From positions 62,001 to 126,000 of the forward strand of contig NZ_JAGSPN010000013.1 of assembly GCF_018139685.1 (NCBI RefSeq): a DNA stretch of 64,000 bases. Direction: 5' to 3'. The notes under the pieces were generated by a model, which saw only the letters and a list, made by a program, of their open reading frames with translations, made no database searches and was not told the DNA's origin. Positions 45,946 through 55,245 of the stretch are shown piece by piece. Source of the stretch: Cognatundibacterium luofuense (GTDB lineage: Bacteria; Pseudomonadota; Gammaproteobacteria; Burkholderiales; Burkholderiaceae_D). Within the stretch, counting starts at the first letter, position 1, and each line of letters starts with the position of its first letter. A program made the translations under genes and the position numbers.

Positions 45946-46359
45946 ATGACCATGACGCTGACAGATATTTCGCCCGCCATACGCCCGCGCTGCCCGCCCG
46001 GCGCGTGTGACTGCGATCTGGACAATCTGCTGGTCAGCATCAACGCCGATACCCGCATCCTGCGTCTGACCCGCGCTGATGAACAACGCTTACTGGAACG
46101 ACTGGAAAATCTGAACAGTCTGGCGGACTTACGTCGCATCGAACAAAAAATGGAAGAACAGGTCGGCATCCGCCTGAATATCAGTAAAGTCAGCGCCGTC
46201 CGCACCCTGCGCGGCATCCTGATCCGCGTCGAACCTATGCCCGGCCTGTGCCGCAAAACCCGCAAAGCCATTCCCGCCGCGATTCGCAAAAGTCTGGAAA
46301 AGCATCCCGACATCGCGTATCAGATTGCGGATATGGGCGGCTTGTTTGATGGTGTCTGA
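45946..46359 (+). CDS. Small protein of unknown function at the island border
   Basis: 137 residues; an N-terminal CPPGACDCD with three Cys, then a charged helical part (ADEQRLLERLENLNSLADLRRIEQKME) and a C-terminal segment PDIAYQIADMGGLFDGV. The same segment recurs, in frame, in a relic at the far side of the RM island. No family recognised. Start uncertain between the first two Met. Confidence 0.65.
   Translation: MTMTLTDISPAIRPRCPPGACDCDLDNLLVSINADTRILRLTRADEQRLLERLENLNSLADLRRIEQKMEEQVGIRLNISKVSAVRTLRGILIRVEPMPGLCRKTRKAIPAAIRKSLEKHPDIAYQIADMGGLFDGV
46306..46353 (+). repeat. Left direct repeat of the RM island
   Basis: 48 bases at the 3' end of the small unknown gene. Matches 54901-54948 with about eight differences, encoding the shared peptide PDIAYQxADMGGLFD. 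Confidence 0.65.
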
Positions 46360-46567
46360 AACCCGAATAACTACACATTTCATCCCGAACCTATCCGCCC
46401 TGACCTACCCGCAGTAAAAGTCCCGTCTCTCACGCATTTTGCCAGCAGAAAAAGTGTGGCTTGATTCTTTACTTCGTGTCTTGCTAACTGTTTGCGCTGA
46501 CAACAGCAAACCATGCTTTGCCCTGCGGTAAAATGTTAGTTATTGAATATTTCAAAAGAAACAAACG

Positions 46568-48925
46568 ATGAGCACACAGTCCAACAATCTTGCTGCCGAA
46601 TCCTGGGCCATTGCCGATCTGTTACGCGGCGACTTTAAACAAAGTCAGTATGGTCGCATTATCTTGCCATTTTGTTTATTGCGTCGCTTAGAGTGCGTAT
46701 TAGAAGCCAGCAAAGCAGCTGTACTAGCGGAATACGACAAAGTACAACGCATGAATCTGCCGGAAGAAGTGCTGGAAAAAATGTTGCTGCGCGCCACCAA
46801 AACCGGCCCGCAAACGCTCAGCTTCTACAACACATCCAGAATGGATCTCGGCAAGCTGGGGGAAAGCAGCATCAAAGCCAATCTGGAAAGCTATCTGCAA
46901 AGCTTTTCTAAAGATGCCCGTGAAATTTTTGAATATTTCAATTTTGCGGAATTCATCGCTCAGTTAAACGATGCCAACCTGCTGTACAAAGTTGTACAAA
47001 AAGTCAGAACGATCGACTTGCGACCGGAAGCTGTATCAAACCACGACATGGGGCTGGTATTTGAAGAACTGATCCGTCGCTTTGCCGAAGGATCAAATGA
47101 AACCGCCGGTGAACACTTCACCCCGCGCGACATCGTACGCCTGACTACCTCGCTGGTGTTTATGGAAGACGATGAAGCACTGACTAAGCCAGGCATTATC
47201 CGGACGATTTACGATCCCACGGCAGGTACTGGCGGCTTTTTGTCAGCTGGCATGGAATACGTACATGAACTGAATCCAGCGGCAAAAATGGTGGCTTACG
47301 GGCAAGAGCTCAACCCGGAAAGTTACGCCATCTGTAAAGCGGACATGCTGATTAAGGGGCAGGAAATCAGCCATATTAAACTTGGCAATACCTTATCGAA
47401 TGATCAACTGTATGCCGATCAGTTTGATTACATGCTGTCTAATCCGCCCTTTGGTGTGGACTGGAAAAAAATTGAAGACGTGGTTGTCAGAGAACATACC
47501 GAAAAAGGCTACGATGGCCGGTTTGGCCCCGGCCTGCCACGTGTCTCGGACGGCTCACTGCTTTTCCTGCTGCACTTAATCAACAAACTGCGCGATGCCA
47601 GAGATGGCGGTGGCCGCATCGGGATTATTCTGAATGGCTCGCCTTTATTCACGGGTGGTGCTGGTTCCGGTGAGTCCGAAATCCGTCGTTACATCCTCGA
47701 AGCTGATTTACTCGAAGCAATTGTCGCGCTACCGACCGATATGTTCTATAACACCGGCATTGCCACCTATGTCTGGGTGCTGTCGAATAAAAAAGCGGCG
47801 CAGCGTAAAGGAAAAGTACAACTGATTAACGGCGTCAATCTGTGCGGCAAAATGCGCAAATCGCTGGGCAGCAAACGCAATGAAATGAGCGAAGATGATA
47901 TCGCCACCATCACCAAATGCTTCGGCAATTTTGAAGTGGTTGATGCACGTGAACTGGATAAACCGGCAGAGGCAAAAAGCAATCGTGGTCGTCAATCCGC
48001 CAATCCAAAAACTGAAGCCGCTAAAACCTTCGCTGCCAAGATTTTTAAAAACCATGAATTTGGCTATCGCCGCATCACCATAGAACGCCCATTGCGCCAG
48101 TCTTACCAATTCTCTGATGAGCGTCTTGCCACATTACGCTTTGAATCCGGCGCTTTGAACAGCATCATGCAATGGGCTTACGGCGAATTCGCGAACTTGC
48201 CCAATGTGATTTGGAGCGACGCACCTGACTGCTTACACTATGGCGATCTCAGCAGCCACGAAGAAGCGATCCGCCGCTACATCAAAACCCACTTTGCGGA
48301 CCTCAAAGAAAAGCAAATTAAAGACTTGTTCGATCGCAGCACATGGACCAGTGCCAAAGCCACCATGCTCAAAGCTAAAGCGCTGCAAACACAGATTGGC
48401 AGCGCGCAGTGCGATGATATGAATGGCTACGACGACGCCGTCAGCAAAGCGGCCAAGGCAGCAAATATCAGCCTCGACGCCAAAGACAAAAAAGCCATCG
48501 AGGCCGCAATCAGTTGGAAGAACCCTGAAGCCGTCGCCGTCATCAAAAAAATCCACAAAACCAAGCCAGATCCGATCTACGGTTTGTTTGCAGGCGAAGG
48601 CGAGCATGCAGGCAAAACCATCGAATACAAAGCCGACAGCGATTTGCGTGATTTTGAAAACGTCGCGCTCGACCCTGGCCGCAGCGTTAACGAGGTCAAC
48701 GAAGCCTACTTCCAAAAAGAAGTGCAACCGCATGTGCCCGATGCATGGATAGACGCCAGCAAGAAAGACGACAAAGATCAAGAGATTGGTATCGTCGGTT
48801 ACGAGATTCCGTTTAACCGCCATTTCTACCAATACCAGCCACCGCGCGATTTAGCTGAAATTGATGCCGATCTCGATGCCGTGAGCGCAGAAATCATGAA
48901 GCTGCTGCAAGAGGTGCATTCATGA
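46568..48925 (+). CDS. hsdM: Type I restriction-modification methyltransferase subunit HsdM
   Basis: 785 residues. N-terminal helical HsdM domain, then SAM motif DPTAGTGGF (about 216-224) and catalytic NPPF (about 292-295), so it is an N6-adenine methyltransferase. The C-terminal 270 residues are longer than in short HsdM proteins and include charged helices. The next gene overlaps by ATGA at 48922-48925. Works with HsdS for modification and with HsdR for restriction. Confidence 0.95.
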   Translation: MSTQSNNLAAESWAIADLLRGDFKQSQYGRIILPFCLLRRLECVLEASKAAVLAEYDKVQRMNLPEEVLEKMLLRATKTGPQTLSFYNTSRMDLGKLGESSIKANLESYLQSFSKDAREIFEYFNFAEFIAQLNDANLLYKVVQKVRTIDLRPEAVSNHDMGLVFEELIRRFAEGSNETAGEHFTPRDIVRLTTSLVFMEDDEALTKPGIIRTIYDPTAGTGGFLSAGMEYVHELNPAAKMVAYGQELNPESYAICKADMLIKGQEISHIKLGNTLSNDQLYADQFDYMLSNPPFGVDWKKIEDVVVREHTEKGYDGRFGPGLPRVSDGSLLFLLHLINKLRDARDGGGRIGIILNGSPLFTGGAGSGESEIRRYILEADLLEAIVALPTDMFYNTGIATYVWVLSNKKAAQRKGKVQLINGVNLCGKMRKSLGSKRNEMSEDDIATITKCFGNFEVVDARELDKPAEAKSNRGRQSANPKTEAAKTFAAKIFKNHEFGYRRITIERPLRQSYQFSDERLATLRFESGALNSIMQWAYGEFANLPNVIWSDAPDCLHYGDLSSHEEAIRRYIKTHFADLKEKQIKDLFDRSTWTSAKATMLKAKALQTQIGSAQCDDMNGYDDAVSKAAKAANISLDAKDKKAIEAAISWKNPEAVAVIKKIHKTKPDPIYGLFAGEGEHAGKTIEYKADSDLRDFENVALDPGRSVNEVNEAYFQKEVQPHVPDAWIDASKKDDKDQEIGIVGYEIPFNRHFYQYQPPRDLAEIDADLDAVSAEIMKLLQEVHS

Positions 48926-49941
48926 GCAAAAAAGAACTCACCACCCAGAACCAGCCAGACTTTGCAGAAGTCGCGCAGCTCATCATCGCTGCGCGTCAGC
49001 ATGCGTACCAAGCCGTCAATACCACGCTGATCGAACTGTACTGGCAAGTCGGTGCCTACATCAGTCATAAGATAAAGGCCGCCGAATGGGGCGATGGTGT
49101 GATTACGGAATTAGCGAAATATCTCGCCACGACGCAGCCCAATTTAAAAGGGTTTACCCGTCCGAACTTGTTTCGCATGCGCCAGTTTTATGAAGCTTAT
49201 CAACATGATCAAATTGTCTCACCGCTGGTGAGACAATTGCCATGGACGCACAATCTGATCATTCTCGCGCAAAGCAAGCACGCCGAAGAACGTGAATTCT
49301 ACTTACGCATGGCAATCAAAGAACGATGGAGTAAGCGCGAGCTTGAACGGCAATTCAACACAGCTCTGTTTGCGCGGACAGTATTGAATCCCGTAAAACT
49401 CTCAACAGCGTTGAGAGAAACGCAGCCAGACGCACTCAATGTCTTCAAAGACAGCTACGTGCTTGATTTCCTGAACCTGGCACCAGCGCATAACGAAGCC
49501 GAATTGCACAAAGGCTTACTCGCCAAGCTCAGGCAATTCTTAACCGAGCTCGGGCGCGATTTCTGTTTTGTTGGCAGCGAATTTCCTGTGCAAGTCGGCA
49601 AGCAGGATTTCGCACTCGATCTGCTATTTTTCCACCGTGGCCTCAACGCCTTGGTCGCAATCGAACTCAAGGTCGATCAGTTTCAGCCTGCCCACTTAGG
49701 CCAGCTCAATTTCTACCTGGAAGCCCTGGACCGCGACCACAAAAAGCCACACGAAAACCCCGCCATTGGCTTGCTGCTGTGTGCTAGCAAAGATGATGAA
49801 GTGGTCGAATATGCGCTGAGCCGTAGCCTCTCACCCGCCATGATCGCCGAATACCAAACCCAGCTACCCGATAAGAAACTGCTGCAAGCGAAATTGCATG
49901 AGTTTTACATGTTGAATCTGGCGCAGGAGGGCGAGGTATGA
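48922..49941 (+). CDS. DUF1016/YhcG-family PD-(D/E)xK nuclease in the RM operon
   Basis: 339 residues. The N-terminal DUF1016 domain ([42 protein letters not shown]) is followed by the YhcG nuclease domain with [23 protein letters not shown], giving D...ExK. It overlaps both hsdM and hsdS by four bases (ATGA). Such genes recur inside type I operons; the role (helper nuclease or regulator) is not settled. Confidence 0.9.
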   Translation: MSKKELTTQNQPDFAEVAQLIIAARQHAYQAVNTTLIELYWQVGAYISHKIKAAEWGDGVITELAKYLATTQPNLKGFTRPNLFRMRQFYEAYQHDQIVSPLVRQLPWTHNLIILAQSKHAEEREFYLRMAIKERWSKRELERQFNTALFARTVLNPVKLSTALRETQPDALNVFKDSYVLDFLNLAPAHNEAELHKGLLAKLRQFLTELGRDFCFVGSEFPVQVGKQDFALDLLFFHRGLNALVAIELKVDQFQPAHLGQLNFYLEALDRDHKKPHENPAIGLLLCASKDDEVVEYALSRSLSPAMIAEYQTQLPDKKLLQAKLHEFYMLNLAQEGEV

Positions 49942-51296
49942 GTCGGTATAAGGCTTATCCTGAGTTTAAAGATTCTGGGATTGATTGGATTGATAGAGTG
50001 CCAGAAGAATGGAGCAATGTCACTTTACGGTGGGCTTCACGTCTTTATGCAGGTGGTACGCCATCGAAAGAGGTAGAAAGTTATTGGGAGAATGGAACCA
50101 TCCCGTGGATTAATTCCGGAGAAGTAAACCAAGGACAGATCTGTGAGGCATCAACCTACATAACCGAAGACGCCTACAAAAATAGTAGTGCAAAATGGAT
50201 TCCAAAAGGAGCTCTGGTGATGGCTTTGGCAGGGCAGGGGAAAACCAAAGGAATGGTGGCGCAACTAGCAATTGATGCAACCTGCAACCAGTCAATGGCA
50301 GCAATTGTACCTTCGAAGAATCTTAATTCACGATATCTGTTCTGGTGGTTATCTTCAAATTATCAGAATATTAGAAATATGGCTGGCGGAGATTTGCGAG
50401 ACGGCCTCAACTTGGATTTGATTGCAGCAATCGGTTGTCCGGTGCCAAGTGCCCGCGAGATGGAAAAAATTGCCAACTTCCTCGACCACGAAACCGCCAA
50501 GATCGATACCCTGATCGCGAAGCAGCAAGACTTGATCAAGCTGCTCAAAGAAAAACGGCAGGCGGTGATTAGTCATGCCGTCACCAAAGGCCTCAACCCC
50601 AACGCCCCCATGCGCGACTCCGGCGTAGAGTGGCTGGGCGAAGTGCCTGCGCATTGGAATGTAGCCCCGTTGAAGCATCTGTGCGCCCTTCTGAAAGATG
50701 GAACGCATTTACCCCCTCCGCGAGTCGATGCCGGTATCCCTCTTCTAAGTGTTAGAAACATCATTGATGGTAAATTTACATTCAGAGAAGATGATTCCAA
50801 AATTTCCGAAGCTGAGTATTTGAAACTCTGCAGATCATTTATCCCGACTCAGAATGATGTAGTTCTAGCGATCGTCGGTGGCACAATTGGGAAGGTCGCA
50901 ATAATTGAGGATATGTCTGAGTTTCATATTCAGCGAAGTATCGCCATATTTAGAGTAAAAAAACAGTTGATGGCGCATGAAAGCCTCGCGAATATTTTTG
51001 GGTCTTCGAACTTTCAAAATCTTCTTTGGGGCAATGTTGGGTTTTCCGCACAACCAGGGATTTATCTGGGCACTCTAGCTAATTTCTGTCTTCCAGTGCC
51101 TCCAATGCATGAGCAAATTGAAATCAATAAATATTGCCATTCGAAGACTCAACATATTGACATTCTGATCGAACAAGCTGCGCTTGCGGTCGAGTTAATT
51201 CAAGAACGCCGAACCGCCCTAATTTCAGCCGCCGTCACCGGAAAAATCGACGTCCGCGATTGGCAAGCGCCGACAGCAGAAACAAGCGCAGCATGA
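49938..51296 (+). CDS. hsdS: Type I specificity subunit HsdS
   Basis: 452 residues with two target-recognition domains, each opened by the YKAYPEFKDSGIDWIDRVPEEW / MRDSGVEWLGEVPAHW type repeat. Conserved helices (IANFLDHETAKIDTLIAKQQDLIKLLKEKRQAVISHAVTKG in the centre, and the shorter copy at the end) space them. The recognition domains are AT-richer than the surrounding DNA, as is normal for exchanged TRDs. The target site cannot be read from sequence. Confidence 0.95.
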   Translation: MSRYKAYPEFKDSGIDWIDRVPEEWSNVTLRWASRLYAGGTPSKEVESYWENGTIPWINSGEVNQGQICEASTYITEDAYKNSSAKWIPKGALVMALAGQGKTKGMVAQLAIDATCNQSMAAIVPSKNLNSRYLFWWLSSNYQNIRNMAGGDLRDGLNLDLIAAIGCPVPSAREMEKIANFLDHETAKIDTLIAKQQDLIKLLKEKRQAVISHAVTKGLNPNAPMRDSGVEWLGEVPAHWNVAPLKHLCALLKDGTHLPPPRVDAGIPLLSVRNIIDGKFTFREDDSKISEAEYLKLCRSFIPTQNDVVLAIVGGTIGKVAIIEDMSEFHIQRSIAIFRVKKQLMAHESLANIFGSSNFQNLLWGNVGFSAQPGIYLGTLANFCLPVPPMHEQIEINKYCHSKTQHIDILIEQAALAVELIQERRTALISAAVTGKIDVRDWQAPTAETSAA

Positions 51297-51316
51297 GCGT
51301 ATCAAATACCCACATC

Positions 51317-51434
51317 GTCATTCCCGCGTGTTTTTGGCGGGAATCCAGTGCCTGGATATTAGGCGTAGCGTCTGATTTGAAGTGGCGCTGCGCACAAGAT
51401 GGAAAACTGGATTCCCGCCTGCGCGGGAATGACG
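51317..51434. repeat. 118-bp element bounded by ATTCCCGC palindromes
   Basis: CGTCATTCCCGCG (51317-51329) is the inverted repeat of CGCGGGAATGACG (51422-51434). Inner copies GGCGGGAATCCAG and CTGGATTCCCGCC make each end itself a hairpin. This ATTCCC...GGGAAT style is widespread (dRS3-like) in bacterial intergenic DNA. It lies in the hsdS-hsdR gap. Confidence 0.75.
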
Positions 51435-51506
51435 AGTTAAACGTGCGAATGACGAAACATAGGCTACCGTTATTTCGAAGTGCAGAATCAACAGAGACAA
51501 ACCAAG

Positions 51507-54500
51507 ATGAGCAAAGCCAACGAAAGTACCTTCCAAAACGACATGATTCGTCAATTGCTGGCGAATGGCTGGTTACTCGGTAAAGCCGAACATTACAACC
51601 GCGAATTGGCTTTATACCCTGATGATGCGCTAGGGTTTGTGAAAGAAACCCAAGACGAGCAATGGCAAAAGTTTTGTGCTTTGTATCCGGTGCAGCCCGA
51701 GCAAAAGTTTTTGGAACGTTTGGCGCAGCAATTGAATAAGGCTGATCCGAATGCCGCCAATAAAGAGATGCGCACCTTTGGTACTTTGGGTGTCTTGCGT
51801 CATGAATTGAAAGATCGCGGCACGCGTTTTTCTTTGTGCCAGTTTGCGCCTGAACACGACTTAAATCCAGATACTTTGGCGAAGTATAAGAAGAACCGTT
51901 TGCGTGTTGTGCCAGAAGTGACGTATAGCCCGTGGGCAACGGCTGAGCATTTAGCGGAGACAGGCGTCAAAGCCAAAGAGTGGCGCATTGATTTGGTCTT
52001 GTTCGTCAACGGCATCCCCGTAGCCACCTTGGAACTGAAGTCAGAATTTAAGCAAGCGGTACACAATGCGATGAAGCAGTATCGCACCACGCGTTTGCCA
52101 ATTGACCCAGTCACTAAAAAGCCTGAACCTTTACTGAGTTTTAAGCGCGGTGCCTTGGTGCATTTTGCGGTGAGCCAGTACGAAGTGTATATGACCACGC
52201 GTTTAGAGGGCGAGAGCACCTTCTTCCTGCCGTTTAACAAAGGCACGCAGGATGGTGGTGCGGGCAATGATGTGCCGGAAGACAACAACCGCTACGCGAC
52301 TGATTATTTATGGAATGAAGTATTGCTGCCGGATAATCTGCTGAAAATTCTTGGCCGTTTTGTGCATTTGCAAATCGAAGAAAAAGAAGATGCAGATGGT
52401 CGTAAATACAAAAAAGAAAGCCTGATTTTTCCGCGTTATCACCAGTGGGATGTGGTGCAGCGTTTGCTGGCGGCTGCACGCAGTGAAGGGCCGGGACAAA
52501 AGTATCTGATACAACACAGCGCGGGTTCGGGTAAATCAAATTCAATTGCATGGTCTGCGCATCAGCTTTCGTCTTTGTACGATGCCAATGGCAACAAGTT
52601 GTTTCATTCCGTGATTGTGGTGACCGACCGTACGGTGCTGGATGCGCAGTTGCAGGACACGATTGCGCAATTTGAGCAAACCGATGGCGTGGTCGGGCGT
52701 ATCAATAATCAGGAGGGCGATGGTTCAAAATCAGAGAAACTCGCCAAAGCTTTGGAAAGCTCGCAGCCAATCATCATCGTCACCATACAGACCTTCCCGT
52801 TTGTGCTGCGTGCGATTGAAAACAGCGTCAGCCTGAAAGAGCGTAACTACGCGATTATCGCCGATGAAGCGCACTCTTCTCAGACAGGCTCCACTGCACG
52901 CCAGCTCAAAGAAGTGCTGATGGTGGATGGTACAGCAAACGATGAGGAAGAACTGACGACGGACGATATTCTCGATGCTGCAGTGGCCTCGCGCCGTGCT
53001 TCCAGGAATCTGACGTATCTTGCTTTTACGGCGACGCCCAAGACAAAGACGCTGGAGTTATTCGGGCGTTTGCCGAATCCATCACTGCCTGCATCCAAGA
53101 CCAATAAGCCCGAAGCTTTCCACGTGTACAGCATGCGGCAGGCAATAGAAGAGGGCTTTATTCTGGATGTGCTGAAGAATTACACCAATTACAAAGTCGC
53201 CTATAACCTGGCGATGAAAATGAAAGAAGCTGACCAGGAAGTGGAAAGCAAGAAGGCCAAGGTCAAGCTGAATCAGTGGGTGCGCCTGCACAACCATAAC
53301 ATCAGCCAAAAGGTGATGGTGATTGTTGAACATTTCAAAACGCATGTGATGGGTTTGCTGGGCGGACAGGCAAAGGCCATGGTGGTGACCGGCTCGCGTA
53401 AAGAAGCGGTACGCTATAAGCAGGCTTTTGATAAATACATTACTGAGCAGGGTTACCGGAAAATTCATGCGATGGTGGCATTTTCGGGTGAGGTGGAATT
53501 TAGTGACAAAGATCCGAATGCGGACTTTTTGCAGGGTGCAAAGTTCACAGAATTGAATATGAATCCGCAACTGAAAGGCCGCGACATGCGTAAAGCCTTT
53601 GACACGGATGATTATCAGGTCATGATTGTTGCGAATAAGTTTCAGACCGGATTTGATCAGCCTAAGCTGTGTGCGATGTATGTGGATAAAAAGCTGGGTG
53701 GTGTGGAGTGCGTGCAAACCTTGTCACGCTTAAACCGCACGTATCCGGGAAAAGCAGAAACCGGTACGTTTATTCTGGATTTTTTTAACGAGCCACAGGA
53801 TATTCTGGACGCTTTTCAGCCTTATTTTCAAACGGCTGAACTGGCGAACGTGTCTGACCCGAATCTGATTTTTGACTTGTTCGATAAGCTGCGTGCCGCT
53901 GATATTTTTACCTGGACGGAAGTTGAGCAATTCTGCAACGCTTTTTTTGTGAAAAGCAAAAGCAATGCGGTGATTGCAAATATCTGCAAGCCAGCAGTAG
54001 AGCGCTGGCAGAAGCGTTATAAGCATGCGGTTGAAGCATACAAACAAGCGAAAGAGATGTTTGAACGCACGAAAAAGTTTAATGACGCTGTATTGCTGGC
54101 GAATGCTGAAAATAGTCTGAAAGACTGCAAAAAGGCCAAAGACGCACTGGAGATTTTCAAGAAAGACCTTGGCAGTTTTGTGCGCTTTTACGAGTTTATG
54201 TCGCAGATTGTTGATTACAACGATAAGGATCTGGAAAAGCTGAGTCTGTATGCACGTAATTTGCGCCCTATGCTGCGCGAAACGGTATTGGATGAAGATA
54301 ATGTTGATTTATCCAGCATTTTTCTCAGCCATTACCGGGTTTCCAAGATCCGTCAGCAGCATCTGGTTTTGCAGGAAAACAGCAGTGAATACCAGCTGGA
54401 GCCCGGCGAAGCTGTAGGGTCTGCGGTGGCGAAAGACCGCAAGACAGAATTTTTATCGCAGATAGTTCAGCGTTTGAATGAGATGTTTATCACCGACCAG

Positions 54501-54770
54501 CTGACAGATCAGGATATGGTGAATTATCTGTACACCATTACTGATAAAGTGCGTGAAAACGCGCTGGTGATGCAGCAAATCGAAAACAATACGCCGGAAC
54601 AGGCAATGCTGGGCGATTTCAGGCAAGCCAGTTACGATGCCCTGATTGAAAGTGACATTGCGCACGAGAATCAGAAAATGCAGTTACTGACAAATCCGGA
54701 AAAAGCTGATCGGTTTTTCAGCCTGGTGTTTGAATTACTGCTCAGAAAAGAACAGCGCCCTTCTCTCTGA
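51507..54770 (+). CDS. hsdR: Type I restriction endonuclease subunit HsdR
   Basis: 1087 residues from ATG 51507; the frame opens at GTG 51480. N-terminal nuclease core with WRIDLVLF and LELKSE (about 158-177) gives D...ExK. Motor motifs are SAGSGKS (about 339-345), DEAH (about 453-456) and AFTATPKT. The C-terminus is helical. It translocates DNA and cuts unmodified targets with HsdM and HsdS. The 210-base gap to hsdS holds the ATTCCCGC element, so hsdR may have its own promoter. Confidence 0.95.
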   Translation: MSKANESTFQNDMIRQLLANGWLLGKAEHYNRELALYPDDALGFVKETQDEQWQKFCALYPVQPEQKFLERLAQQLNKADPNAANKEMRTFGTLGVLRHELKDRGTRFSLCQFAPEHDLNPDTLAKYKKNRLRVVPEVTYSPWATAEHLAETGVKAKEWRIDLVLFVNGIPVATLELKSEFKQAVHNAMKQYRTTRLPIDPVTKKPEPLLSFKRGALVHFAVSQYEVYMTTRLEGESTFFLPFNKGTQDGGAGNDVPEDNNRYATDYLWNEVLLPDNLLKILGRFVHLQIEEKEDADGRKYKKESLIFPRYHQWDVVQRLLAAARSEGPGQKYLIQHSAGSGKSNSIAWSAHQLSSLYDANGNKLFHSVIVVTDRTVLDAQLQDTIAQFEQTDGVVGRINNQEGDGSKSEKLAKALESSQPIIIVTIQTFPFVLRAIENSVSLKERNYAIIADEAHSSQTGSTARQLKEVLMVDGTANDEEELTTDDILDAAVASRRASRNLTYLAFTATPKTKTLELFGRLPNPSLPASKTNKPEAFHVYSMRQAIEEGFILDVLKNYTNYKVAYNLAMKMKEADQEVESKKAKVKLNQWVRLHNHNISQKVMVIVEHFKTHVMGLLGGQAKAMVVTGSRKEAVRYKQAFDKYITEQGYRKIHAMVAFSGEVEFSDKDPNADFLQGAKFTELNMNPQLKGRDMRKAFDTDDYQVMIVANKFQTGFDQPKLCAMYVDKKLGGVECVQTLSRLNRTYPGKAETGTFILDFFNEPQDILDAFQPYFQTAELANVSDPNLIFDLFDKLRAADIFTWTEVEQFCNAFFVKSKSNAVIANICKPAVERWQKRYKHAVEAYKQAKEMFERTKKFNDAVLLANAENSLKDCKKAKDALEIFKKDLGSFVRFYEFMSQIVDYNDKDLEKLSLYARNLRPMLRETVLDEDNVDLSSIFLSHYRVSKIRQQHLVLQENSSEYQLEPGEAVGSAVAKDRKTEFLSQIVQRLNEMFITDQLTDQDMVNYLYTITDKVRENALVMQQIENNTPEQAMLGDFRQASYDALIESDIAHENQKMQLLTNPEKADRFFSLVFELLLRKEQRPSL

Positions 54771-54774
54771 CAGG

Positions 54775-54967
54775 ACATGCCTGCATCAATTTGTCTGGTC
54801 TGAAGGTTTTACGGAAGGTTCACCGCTACTGCAGCTGGCGGCGGGCTTTCCGGAAAACTGCAATGAAAACCGTTTAGTTTTGTCGATCACCCGCTCCTCG
54901 CCAGACATTGCATATCAGACCGCGGATATGGGGGGCTTGTTTGACGATACACTGAAAAGGCTTACCC
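54775..54967 (+). pseudogene. Chimeric gene relic (integrase N-terminus + small-gene C-terminus)
   Basis: One frame carries LHQFVWSEGFTEGSPLLQLA and later LSITRSS, resembling residues 17-57 of the recombinase at 55246 (HHFAFLKGYLEGLPLARLAA), directly joined to PDIAYQTADMGGLFD of the gene at 45946. The relic has no plausible start of its own. It looks like a recombination scar. Confidence 0.65.
54901..54948 (+). repeat. Right direct repeat of the RM island
   Basis: Imperfect copy of 46306-46353, about 83 percent identical by eye, inside the chimeric relic. Together they bracket 8.6 kb that includes the whole type I system. Confidence 0.65.
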
Positions 54968-55245
54968 TCGTCAGGGGGTGCTTGCTCATTCCACCGAAAA
55001 TTCGCAGGTGACACATGTCAAAATGGAATTCGGCGGACATTCAGAAAATGCTTTTCACACCGTAGCAAATGTCGCTGAAAAAGATACGATCGCATCCTCA
55101 AATGATACATTTTTGCAGTGTTGACCGATGTATCTGCCTGAGAAAATTTCAACACCGCGCTATTTTTCAGGTTTAGTTCGTCGCTTGTCTTCCCTGCCCC
55201 GCGCCGCGCATAATGCGACTCTGCTGAATTTCTATTGCGCTGCGC

